A DNA stretch of 64,000 nucleotides, taken from the NCBI GenBank assembly GCA_005765155.1, contig VCCP01000006.1:446501-510500 (forward strand), written 5' to 3'. Below the pieces are notes generated by a model that saw only the letters and a list, made by a program, of their open reading frames with translations, searched no databases and had not been told where the DNA came from. Shown in pieces: positions 12,735 through 23,549 of this stretch (positions within the stretch are counted from its first letter, which is position 1; the number at the start of each line of letters is the position of its first letter). The translations under genes were made by a program, and so were the position numbers. This DNA is from Zelopaecilomyces penicillatus (taxonomy: Eukaryota; Ascomycota; Sordariomycetes; Hypocreales; Pseudodiploosporaceae).

Positions 12735-12922
12735 CTATTGACCGGCACAGCCAAGCTCGGCAGGATGCCAAACGAAGGGTTCGTGGATCCACTGCACCAC
12801 GTGCAGGGGTCCCTCCCTTGATGCATCGGGGTCTTCGAACCTTGAAGCATGGGAGAGCACAACGTCAGAGGCCCTTAGCTTGAGCTGGTTTGGCTTCATC
12901 AGAGCATCTCTGGCCCCCAGAG
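12735..12922 (-). pseudogene. Orphan terminal-exon-like stretch
   Basis: Reading the minus strand from 12922 gives 61 codons followed by TAG at 12737-12735. Composition is protein-like (for example VVLSHASRFEDPDASREG, then HVVQWIHEPFVWHP). It is preceded by a good splice acceptor: CAACTAAC branch site and TTCAG ending at 12923. I could not find a matching upstream exon between 12,930 and 13,900, where minus-strand frames are closed or random-looking. It could be the last exon of a decayed gene cut off near the transposon insertion, or of a small gene whose first exon I missed. I do not recognise the family. Confidence 0.35.
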
Positions 12923-13931
12923 CTGAACGCCATGGTTAGTTGAGGCGTCTCGGGGCGCAACTGTCGCCGATCACTGAAAACCGAGCACGAGTACCAAGAG
13001 ATTGATTGGGAATCACTGGGAACTTGGTGTGATACTGAGTAGACTTGACATGATGTTTAGGTCTGAGGTTTGCCGCCTTCTGTTGTTGCAGTGTGCTTAG
13101 ATTCTCCACTTTCGATACTTGGGCAGGCGTGGGCGAGCGTGCTGTTGCTCAGTCGGTGTAGAGACAGGCAGGAAGTACTTCCATCCACTCAGGCAGGTGC
13201 AAAACACCTGGATAGGTAATCTTGAGACGCAGCAAGTACGTACGGAAGAGAAGGTACTCTGCACCACGATTGATTGGGTTGGAACTACCCGTGCCTTTCT
13301 TGTTTCGAGTACAGTGCAACAAGCTTGGGTAGTAGTTAGTGTTCCTTAGCGATGCGGCACAGGCTTGACGAAACAATGAACAATGCCACAAGAAGAGCTT
13401 CATTGCAAGCATCTTTCCTGTTTCTAATGTGTTCGAAGCAACCGATTGGCCTTGTCTACACGTGTGCACATCGTTGAGGTTGCAGATCTGCAACTTGACT
13501 ACTAGCACTGCCAAGTTCCCAACGCCACAGGACTGCAGCATCAAACGGCAATGTTTGCTGTGTCCGGACGACACGTGAACCAGAGCAGATCGTGTCTCGG
13601 ACACAGTCAGCACAACCAGTGATCGTTTTCATCAGTCTCCGGGCCGTCATTCCTTTCTCCAATCTTGACTAGTTCGAATGCGGCAAGTGATAAACCCAGA
13701 CAGGCATTAGAGAAGACAGCAAGCAGGATTTCTATGTGCGGTGCCAGTCTGTAGGGTACGGCCTGCACATACTCACGCTACAGTAGCACGCCGCCACCAT
13801 ACTGGCAGTGATTTCACAGAGCGCGTGCTGTCACGATCGCCCTCATAGCGACCCGGTGTTATGTTGTTCGACATATTCCAGTAATATTACAGCAGAGCAA
13901 TAGCATTGATCGGTGTGCCCATTCTTGCATA
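12923..13931. other. Left flank of the transposon, no gene recognised
   Basis: GC content is similar to the rest of the chromosome. A 155-codon minus-strand opening (13149-13613) reads as random sequence. The stretch ends at the TA dinucleotide (13930-13931) that borders the transposon. Confidence 0.4.
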
Positions 13932-13965
13932 CAATCTACCCCCTGAATGATTAACTAGCGCATAC
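13932..13965 (+). repeat. Left terminal inverted repeat
   Basis: 34 bp beginning CAATCTACCCCCTGAATGAT. It matches the reverse complement of 23514-23547 except at one base (GCGCATAC against GCGTATAC). Preceded by TA. Confidence 0.95.
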
Positions 13966-14550
13966 TTGCCCCACCCAGTGATTCGGTACGTACCTCACTA
14001 ACAGCTATGCGCAGCCGGGGGCCCCTGCCTTTAGATATTAGCCCAGATCAGTGACGAAATATATATATAACTAATAAAAAATAAAATAAAATAATAGAAT
14101 TATAAATATTAATTATTATAATTTAAATTAAATTGTATAATTAGTAAAAAAAATCTTATAAATATATATAGCTATTAATCCTTATACTTAGATTTTTATT
14201 TAATTTTTATTCTAATTATTTAATATAAATAATTGGATTTTAATTATTTAAGGTATTTTAAATCCTTCTTTTTAATCTACCCTGAATTTCTTTTAATAAC
14301 CCCTCTAAAGATGCCCTGTTAACTTCCTTGGGTCCTAGTCTCGTTAAGTGATAGGGGGGCAAGGTATTATGGTGGTTACTGTTATCAGCTGCCAACCGAA
14401 ATTTCCCCTATTCTTGATAGAAGATACCGTACCCCTATGCCTCAGCGCTGTACCTATCTATTATGTATTGAGCTTCTTAACCCTCTTGGCTCTAGCCCCT
14501 TATCATGTGCATTGGCCTTAATTGAACATGAAGCTGTCTTTATACCTTTA

Positions 14551-15007
14551 TATGATGTTTGGTGAATTCCTAAGGGATAAACCTAATGAAAAGGGTTTAT
14601 ATTGGCAGATGAGTCAGGGCATTCTAAGCAATATATCTATCATATTGGTAATAGATACCGAGTATTATAACCAGGGATTAAGTATTAGTATAGTAAGTGG
14701 TAGCGAATAATACAATGAAGTTGAAAGTGTATTGATAACTATCTAAGCTATATCTAAAGAGTGAAAATTAAGGATGTATATATATATTATAGATTATGAT
14801 TTAAGCTATAATCCTTATTACTGGATCATGCTTAGAATCATGAGCTATCTTGTTGGATTATGGTTTTAAGAGTGATCTTAAGCCTAGGATCACCTTTAGA
14901 ATCATGATCCAATTCCATACAGTTCCAAGCCTCTGGTATGTACCTAGTAACATCATAAGTCATATGACCGAGGCCTATTGTATAACCTTAGCTATTGGGT
15001 TATAATA
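14551..15007 (-). repeat. 3' LTR of the gypsy element
   Basis: 457 bp, alignable end to end with 21579-22035. Differences are almost all transitions. In element orientation it begins TATTATAACCC where the other copy has TGTCACGACCC. Confidence 0.9.
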
Positions 15008-16299
15008 TAATATCTCCCTCTTAAAAGGTCTTATCCTTAAGGCCTATAGGTATACCTTTCCTTCCTTCCTTAATATTTTGTGAGTTATGGGACTTATGTT
15101 GTATCGAATTGTTTCTCATGATGTTAGGTTGCATTAGGAAACCATAATATCCTTCCAAAAAGACTATTAAGCGTGTTGCGCTTATTAACGGTATCGAACG
15201 TTCTATGCTAGCTAAGGGAGTGGATTTTGATAGTGAAACAGCAGATATATTATGTTCTTATTATTTCAAACAAAAACAATCTTGCTATATGGCAGAAAAC
15301 AGTAGCCGTTATATAGCGTGTATGAAGCGGGGTCGCTCCTGCGATAGTGTTTTAATGGTATCTTTATATATGCACTCTCATTATATTTAAATATTCAATT
15401 CTTATTGATTTTATTAATAATGAAACTTTTAGAGCAATACCATCATTTAGACTCCAAAGAAGAGGAAACTAGAGAAAATATCTCAGATATCTAAGATTAA
15501 TTATTTGAGTTATAGTTATAGCTCTCTTTAGCTCTAAACCGCTTATCTTATATCCGTAAGCTTAAGAAGAAGGCTAAAGAGTAAAGCTTTGAGTTGATTT
15601 ATTAGGGTTTAGAGGAGTTGGATATTAAAGATAGGATTGATCTGGTCCCTGTTCTAGAGGTATATGAGCATTATATAATATTGGATTTATAGTTCCTAGG
15701 TACTCTAAATAAGATAGATTGATCTTTCTTGGGTTTGGGCGATGAGTTTATTGATTTAGGGTCTTTGGCTAGGCTGACTGGTTCCGAAGGAACTATTATA
15801 GCATTGGGCAGTAATGGTTCAAATAGTTAATAGGTTCCTATATATTATCTTTAAGTCCGAAGCCTTTCTATTTAATAAGGTATTCATTTTGCTTGTTTTC
15901 CTATCTAGTGTCCAATATTATCTCTACTTCCCATTCTTTTTCGATTGCTTCTATTTGTATTATTATATATTCCTTTGTATTATTAGGTGCCTTGCTTAAT
16001 AAGGAAATATAGAATATAGGGTATAACTATATATTCTTTAGTAGTAAAAGTTTATAGTTAATATTAGAAATAGCTTTCTTAACTTTAAAAGGTCTAAGTT
16101 TCTTAAAATCCAATTTATTGCTTGGTTATATTATTATAATATTTAGAGAATTTTTGCCTGGTGTATAGTGTAAAAGGTATACTATATCTCCCTTTTTAAA
16201 GATTGATCCCTTTAATCTTTATTGATCTATATAGTGTTTTATTCTATTATGGATGATTTAGAGTTGTGCATAGAGTTCTTTATATAATTATCGTTTTTA

Positions 16300-17150
16300 T
16301 ATGGTGTTAAGCATGGCCTTTTTCGATTTTGGTCCCTCTTGGTATGATAGGTGAAATGCTTCCAGTATGAATCCATAATTGGCATACATTAGTATGAGTT
16401 GTATTGATTCAGAAATAGATATATTATAAGCTAGTTATATGGTTGGTAGGTGTTTTACCTAATTGTCTTGGTGGTAATTAATATAAGCGTATAAGTATCC
16501 TTTAATAATCTAATTGATCCGTTCTGTTTGTTTATCTGTTTATGGATAATAGGTGGTACTGAGTCTGTGTCTGGTCCCAAGATATCCTATCAATCCTTGC
16601 TAAAATTTAGAGATAAAGGTTATTCCTCTATCAGAGATGATTTCCTCTGGTAAGCTATATAAGCTTACTACCATTTTATTGAAGTTATAGGCAAGATCTT
16701 CTATTAAGCTTGCTTTAATATAGGGTATAAAGTATAAGAACTTTATTAGTCTTTCTATAATAACCTATATCAAGTTATAGGCTATTCCTATAAGGGATTC
16801 TATTGATAAGGATAGTTTAATAATAAAGTCAAATAATACTAATTCTTATGATTATATAGGTACTGGTAGTGGTTATAACTCTCTATATAGTTTATATCTT
16901 GCTAGCTTGGTTCATCTATAAGTGATATAATTATTTATAACCTTCTAGATTACTTATTATAGTCCTTTGAATCTATAGTATCTTTATGCTTATTCTATGG
17001 TCTTTATAATTCCTTAGTGATTATAGATAGGGGATTTATATAATTCTTATATAATAATTTCCTAGAGTTCTTTAGGTATCTAGAGTTTCTTATTATATTT
17101 ATAATATCTATCTTTCTATTTTATGCCTTTAAATGCCTTTGTTATGTCTT
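16300..17150 (-). pseudogene. Integrase region of the gypsy element
   Basis: The minus strand around 16515-16580 reads GTRHRLSTTYYP, a stop, then TDKQTERIN, the hallmark of Ty3/gypsy integrase catalytic cores (usual form LSTAYHPQTDGQTER). Downstream, near 16150-16200, a KKGDIVYL.HYTPGK segment resembles the integrase C-terminal region. Limits are approximate; stops are frequent. Confidence 0.75.
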
Positions 17151-17399
17151 CTAAGGAGTATATTTGCTTAACTCGTTTTAAGATAGGGTTAGCTAATATA
17201 ACTTAATATATAGTATTTAGTTTTATCTATAGTATACCTGATTCGGTTATTTGAAAGATTTGTCCTTTATAATGAGGCTTTCTATTATTATGGTTGCTTT
17301 GTTGGCTTAGAGTGTCTGCTTTGCTGTTTTTGGATCCTTTATGGTAGATGATTTCATAGTTATAATCTACAAGGGTCTCTATATAGCAGGTTTATTATA

Positions 17400-18700
17400 C
17401 ATTTAACTTCTATATAATAGTGAAGTAAGAGATATTCTTATGATTAGTAAAAACCTTTATTTAGTGGTTGCTTTCTTATAAATAATATAAGAATTTATTA
17501 AAAGCTTTGATAATAGTTATAAATTCCTTATTATAGATTAGATAATTAAGTTCTACTCTATAAAGTTTCTTAGAGTAGAAGGCAATAGGTTATAGTCTAT
17601 CTTTATTATCTTATTATTCAATCTATACTCTGATGGTATAGTTTGAAGCATTAGTTTCAAGTTCTATAGGTTTATCTAGATCATATATTGCTAGTATAGG
17701 TTCTTTATAGATTCGCTTTTTAAGTTCTTTAAATGTAGTATCTATATTAGGTTTCCATAGGAATTTATGATCTTTCTTAGTGCATTCAGTGAGTAGCGCA
17801 GCTATTTTGCTATAATCGCAGATAAACTTTCGATAGTAGTTAATAAAGCCTAAAAACTCTTATATATTTATAATGTTTTATAGTATTGGTTAGTTATATA
17901 CTACAGTGATTTTTATTGATTTTATTTGAATTTCATCTAATAAGAAGATATATCCTAGGAAGGTAATCATTTACTTATAAAATTCATATTTTTCTGGTTC
18001 AATGAGAAGATTATTATCTTAGAGTAGTTATAATACCTTATAGATATATTCTCTATATTCTTCTTCTATTTAGGAGAAGATTAGGATATTATTTAGATAG
18101 ACTATTATAAAGATATTTAAATATTCTTAGAGAATATTATTGATTATGCATTAGAATATTATAGGGGTATTGATTAAGCTAAAAGGCATTACCAGATACT
18201 TAAAAAGTCTAAACTTGGTTCTAAAAATAGTTTTCTATTCATTGTCTTTCTTCATTCAAATCAAGTTATATACTCCTTTAAGGTCTAGAGTAGTAAACCA
18301 GTTTATTCTATATAATCGATCGTATAGTTCATTAATTAATAATAAGGGTATCTGATCCTTAATTATAATTGCATTCAATAATCAGTAATCCATAACCAGT
18401 TATAGCTTGCTATTCTTTTTTGATATAAATATGACAGGGTATCCTACTTTGGATATAGATGGTTAGATATATCCCTTTTTAAGCATTTCATTAAGGTACT
18501 CTTATAATGTTTTAAGTTCCTTGATATTCAATATATAGATCTTGGTGAAAGTAGGCTTCTTTCTATCTATAATCTGAATTTCATAATCCTATTAATTATA
18601 TAAGGGGAGCTTTATTTCGAGCTCTTTACAAAATAGTTTAATATACTTATAATATTCTTTCGGTATAGATATAAGTCGTTTTTCTATATCTAAGGGTGAT
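17400..18700 (-). pseudogene. Reverse transcriptase and RNase H of the gypsy element
   Basis: The RT active-site motif at 18102-18073 reads VYLNNILIFS, where active elements have VYLDDILIFS: both catalytic Asp codons are AAT. The connection segment EFLGFINYYRKFI follows. The RNase H start at 17658-17641 reads ETNASN instead of ETDASD, again Asp to Asn. Each change is G-to-A on the coding strand, as RIP would cause. Domain limits are approximate. Confidence 0.82.
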
Positions 18701-19099
18701 TTATCCTTAAAGTATTCTTATAATTGCTTTATTATTATCCTAAGGGTAGTAATAACCCATTGGGTTTATTATTATCGATTATTATATTATTTTTTAGTAT
18801 GATTTCCTAATAGGAGGCCCTTCTTGGTAGCTATAAAGCATACTTTCTTTGCTTTACCTATTATCATTGAATCTTTATAATTTCTTAGAGATAATATAAT
18901 ATCACTCCATTGTATCTGGCCTATCTTCTAATCGATCTATAGATTACTATCAAATAACCAGGGATAGCCTAATATAAGTTTATATTCTTTAGTATCCATT
19001 ATATTAAATATAATACTATCTTAATATCCTTGGACTTTAAATTAGAGATGATTAATCTCTTTATTAATCTATCCTTTATTATAGGCAAAGATATTTCCT

Positions 19100-19260
19100 T
19101 CCAGGTTATACAAGGGGTATAGTTCTTCCTTATTATACCATAGCAGTCATATATGATTCATGGCTTTTGATAATATATAATTACCTATTACTCCACTATC
19201 CACTAGAGCATAGAAACAATATCCTATAATCTATATTTCTATTGTTAGTTTGAGCCCATT
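19100..19260 (-). pseudogene. Aspartic protease motif of the gypsy element
   Basis: The minus strand around 19203-19192 reads VDSG, within YALVDSGVIGNYIL, the retropepsin-like active site. The catalytic Asp codon (19200-19198) is intact, but flanking frames are broken. Confidence 0.65.
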
Positions 19261-20829
19261 GATGCTTATTGCATAGAGGGTCTTTTATAGGGGATTGTAC
19301 TATAACCCTCTTATAGGCAACTTTACTTGTTTTTTGAGTTTCTAGGATTATATTCTTTGTATAATCTATTATAATTTATTCTGTCTAAGCCTTAAGTGAT
19401 TATATAGTATAGAGTTCAATTAGCTTAACTTCCTTTATAGGTTTAGAAGTTGAATTCTTGTTTATAGAGGTTCTTTATTTCCTTATATATATATTTGTTT
19501 TCTTCTATATATTATCTATATCAAGGTTTATTATAGTTGATTGCTATTATGGCTTTATATTGAGTTCTTCCTAGGGTATTATCTTCCAATAGTTATCTTT
19601 TATACCATTATATCAGCTTCTATTATAAGTATATATTATACTTAAGGTTGGTATAATTATATAAATCCTCCTTTCTATAGTCTGTGAGTTGTGGTCTGTT
19701 GTGTTCTAATTTGAGCTTTTCCTACTTATAGACCTTATAATAGATAGACTTATAGTCTTTGTTTTCGGCTTCTTATCTACATTCTTTTAGGGTCTTAGGG
19801 TGTGGTTCGAACACATTAATTCCAAAAGGTATAAAGTACTCAGCCTTATATCAATCGATGAATTGATCTCCTATAAGGATATTCTTGATTCCTTATGCTC
19901 CTATATAGTATAGGAAGAATTTATTCTGGATTTTTATTTTCTAGTATTAAAAACAGGAGAAATCAATATATAATATTCAATTAATTTCACTATAGAAAAT
20001 ATAATTAAGATCTAGGAGTGTATAATTATCTTTATATTTGCTATAATTGGTTTTCAATATAAAGGCTCTTCCAAGGTGATCTCCTAGGATAGAGATACCT
20101 AGGCCTTCTTCTAATATCCATTCATAAATATATTTGATAATTATGAATCGAAGATTAACTCTATCCATATAGCTTGGTACTTATATAAGTTTGATTATTA
20201 TTTCCCTAAGGTATTTATAGGCAGCACTCTTAGGTGATAGATATAGTATAGTATAGTATTGAGTTGTCCTAAGAGGTTCTTTATTCTTGGATTCTAAAGA
20301 GCTGGAGTTTAAGCTATTGCTTATTATTTTATCTTTAATCAGAGTGTTTTCATTATCTATAGCAGGGATTACTTATTGGTCTGGAATCTCTTTGAAGTAT
20401 TCTTCCTTATCTATATCCATATTCAGTTATTGGTCCCATTATGTGGTATCAGGTTGGGTTAGTATGATCCATAGCATTGATAACTGTTAGGGTATAGGGT
20501 ATCTATAGTTTCCAGGTCATCCTTATCCCTATCCTCTTTATCCTGTTATAGCCAGGGTTCATCCATTTATAACTATAATATATACACTTTATTATGCATT
20601 AGGTACTGGTTTCCAAGATTTCTTATCTTTCTTAGGTTATTTGCATTACTAGGAGATATATCCATATCCATTATAGTTATAATATTAGACTTTCGATATA
20701 TCTCTTTTCTAGGTTGTATTAAGTTCCATTCTTCTAGGATTCAGGGTATATCCATAAATAATAGGTTCTTCTCTATATCTACCTTAATTAGACTAATATC
20801 ATGATTTTCATCCAAAATCATTCTATCCT

Positions 20830-21480
20830 AATCCTTTGGTTTTCCTTTGTTTGTATTATATAAACTGTCTATCATTAATCTTAATAGCCATTCCAATATA
20901 CTTAGCCAAATTTTCAGATCTATCCTCCCTAAAGAGTTCATCCTTAACTTCTTCCTTAAGTCTATTATAGAAGTACTCCATTAATGCATCATCTTCCTAG
21001 GTGATCCATAAGGTAATCTGTCTGAATTCTGAGGTATAGTCCAAGGCTAATCCATATTGGCATAGTAGTTTGAGTTTTTCGATTATAGCTCTCTCTTCAT
21101 CTACTTATCCAAAGACTTCTTTGATCACATCTTCAAAGTTATTATATTTTTGAAAGATCTTTTTAGTTTTATTATCCTGGTCTTTTTCCTCCTTATTTAT
21201 ATAGTCTCTTATAATAGGTTCAAACCATTTGAGGGCAGCCCTCTCTATATATCCTATAGCATATAGGATTTTTACAGATTCCTCTTATAACTGGTGGGGG
21301 TAGAACTAATAGTAAGCTTTAAGTTGTATTAAGAACATTTAAAGTAATCCAGAATATCCAGTGAAAGGTCCTGGCTTACAAGGTTTAATGATTTTGCTAA
21401 GGTCTTTCTATTTAGCTTATAACTTAGCTTCGAGTTCTATATTCTTCTTGTATAGAGCCTAAAGCTTGGTAGTAAGTAAG
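20830..21480 (-). pseudogene. Gag of the gypsy element
   Basis: The minus-strand frame reads KPGPFTGYSGLL near 21383-21343, then AIGYIERAALKWFEP and DALMEYFYNRLKEEV, which match the retrotransposon Gag capsid domain. Interrupted by several stops. Confidence 0.72.
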
Positions 21481-21578
21481 ATAAGGGTTGGTTAAGTGGT
21501 ACCTATAATAATTAATTAAGGCAGTTAGTAATATTGCTTAGGGTTATATAATAACCCATTAAATAAGAGTTATTAATA

Positions 21579-22035
21579 TATGATATTTATTAAATTCCTA
21601 AGGGATAAACCTAACAAAAAGGGTTTATATTAGCAGATAAATCAGGGCATTCTAAGCAATATATCTATTATATTAGTAATAGATATCAAGTATTATAACT
21701 AAGGGTTAAGTATTAATATAATAAGCAGTAATAAATAATACAATAAAGTTAAAAGTATATTGATAACTATCTAAGCTATATCTAAAGAATAAAAATTAAG
21801 GGTATATATATATATTATAGATCATAATTTAAGCTATGATCCTTATTGCTGGATCATGCTTAGAATCGTGAGCCATCTTATTAGATTATAGTTTTAAGAG
21901 TGATCCTAAGCCCAGGATCACCTTTAGAATCATGATCCAATTCCATATAGTTCCAAGCCTCCGGTACATACCTAGTAACATCACAAGTCACATGACCAAG
22001 GCCCACCATATGACCTTGGCTATTGGGTCGTGACA
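21579..22035 (-). repeat. 5' LTR of the gypsy element
   Basis: 457 bp, the less mutated copy at its outer end (GGGTCGTGACA ending at 22035). This copy lies at the 5' end of the minus-strand element. Confidence 0.9.
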
Positions 22036-23513
22036 CTTTGCCTTTAACACTTATAAATACTGATATTTTAAGCTCCTTTAGTAGCTATAATATCCTTAGT
22101 ATAAGGGATCAGCTATACGACTGCAGCAGCCCTGTTCCTAAGGGTATTATAGCTGTTAAAGATGCTGAAAATAGTGATATTATAGCTATTAATAATGCTG
22201 CTGATAACACCACTGATTCTAATGATTCCGATGACTTCGAAACTATAATAATTGATGAAAATATGCTTGCTGAGCACTGTGCTAAGCTTTATATATACCT
22301 TAATTAGCAGGCTAAGAAGGCAAGTATAACCTATAAAGAGTATATCCAAGCCTAGGCTTTATTTACCTATGCAAAGCTGCTAAAAGAGAAGATCGCTCAA
22401 CTTCTCAATCTTATAGTGAATCAGGTTTACTATGCAATTATATATCCTTTCCCTCTGGCTCATAGATACTCAGGGCACCCATCAATTATCCCTGAGAGCC
22501 TTATTACTATGATAAAAGAGGTAATTCAAACCCCTTATGCTATAAAGCGATTTCTGATACCTCTGGAGCTTTATAATACTATTCCAGCTTTATAGCTATT
22601 CTCTAAGAAGGCAATTATAACCTCGCTTAAGACTATAGGTATATAATATTAGCAATAGCCTCTTTGTGTTATTCTTAGCCCTAAGGTTAGGGCTAAGTGC
22701 CTTGCCTTTGTATAGTGTTGGCAGCACCTATCCCTTGCTGAATAGAAGTAATGGATTTGGATCGATGAGACTTGGGTTAATAGAATCTAGCCAGGTTAAT
22801 GCTTTATTATAGTTTTTGAAGGTATTATATAAGACTTTATTTTCTACCCTTATTTATATACTAATTTCAAATCACTTTAGATAAAGATATTAATAAATTC
22901 TTAAAGCCTTAAATAAAAGTATATGGTTGGATGTTTTGGGCCTGCTTTGTAGGCAAGGTAAAGGGTATATCTCTTATCTAGGATAAGAAATGGGGGATTA
23001 TAACTACCAAGTCTTATTATATATATATTTTACTGCAATTACTAGACTTTTGGATTTAGGATATAATCTATATCCTTTAATAAGATAATATACCTTTATA
23101 TATAGCTAAAAAGACTAAAAATATTATATAGATGATATTCAATGGTGCTGAGTAGGTTAAATGGCCTATATACAGCGTAGATCTTAACCCAATTAAGTAT
23201 ATATAGGTCTGGATAAAGCATTGGATTAGTAAGAACTATAAAAATCACCCTATAGGCAAGATACTGTATAAGGCTGTTATGAAGGCTTGGAATGCCGTTC
23301 CTGATGATTATCTGTTGTTGTTGGTGCATTTAATTCCCTACAGGTTGGCTGCTGTTATTGCGGCACAAGGCAGCCATACCAGCTATTAAAAGCACCTAAA
23401 AGATATATAAATTAACCACTGTTTTATATTAAAATTGGAAGTCCCTGCGAGGTAGCGCCGATCCCTATCTGGCGTATTTGCTGCTCTCCGATTGGATGCT
23501 AATTTAGGATGAA

Positions 23514-23547
23514 GTATACGCTAGTTAATCATTCAGGGGGTAGATTG
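23514..23547 (-). repeat. Right terminal inverted repeat
   Basis: Reverse complement of the left repeat with one mismatch. Followed by TA at 23548-23549. Confidence 0.95.
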
Positions 23548-23549
23548 TA

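Larger units (their letters stand above)
14551..22035 (-). mobile_element. Ty3/gypsy LTR retrotransposon, RIP-degraded
   Basis: Two direct 457-bp LTRs (14551-15007 and 21579-22035) bound a 7485-bp element. The 5-bp target duplication reads CTTTA (14546-14550) and CTTTG (22036-22040), differing by one RIP-type transition. On the minus strand the order is gag, protease, reverse transcriptase, RNase H, integrase, the Ty3/gypsy order. The LTR ends fit TGTCACGACC...CA after C-to-T change, and a purine run precedes the 3' LTR (around 15010-15025 on the minus strand). Every domain has stops and substitutions in both directions of RIP. It sits inside the transposase gene of the surrounding DNA transposon, so it arrived later. 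Confidence 0.93.
14437..23389 (+). pseudogene. Tc1-like transposase, split and RIP-inactivated
   Basis: The frame begins with ATG at 14437, runs to the retrotransposon at 14551 and resumes after it at about 22036, staying in phase once the insert and one target-duplication copy are discounted. Downstream, WIWIDETW (first catalytic Asp at 22764) and DN (second Asp at 23084) are present. The third acidic residue, in the DLNPI- motif, is Lys (AAG, 23195) where Glu is expected, fitting a G-to-A change. Several TAG/TAA codons interrupt the frame, and a small frameshift lies near 22,940 within the M-V-G-C-F motif, which also lacks its usual Trp. The C-terminus (RLAAVIAAQGSHTSY, TAA at 23387) is typical of fungal Tc1-like elements. 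Confidence 0.85.
13932..23547 (+). mobile_element. Tc1/mariner-superfamily DNA transposon carrying a nested LTR retrotransposon
   Basis: The ends are 34-bp inverted repeats (13932-13965 and 23514-23547) with one mismatch, each flanked by TA (13930-13931, 23548-23549), the target duplication typical of Tc1/mariner. Total length is 9616 bp; removing the inner retrotransposon and one 5-bp duplication leaves 2126 bp, normal for the family. A plus-strand transposase gene spans 14437-23389, interrupted. The interior is very AT-rich with abundant TA and many stops from C-to-T/G-to-A change, as after RIP. The first ~110 and last ~100 bp keep ordinary base composition. The element is inactive as it stands. 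Confidence 0.92.

Noticed and set aside
13149..13613. 154-residue minus-strand opening
   Set aside because: Composition looks random and no domain is visible. It does not connect by splicing to the exon-like stretch at 12735-12922.
22023..22307. Apparent stand-alone 94-residue ORF
   Set aside because: It is a piece of the split Tc1-like transposase plus the last bases of the LTR, not a separate gene.
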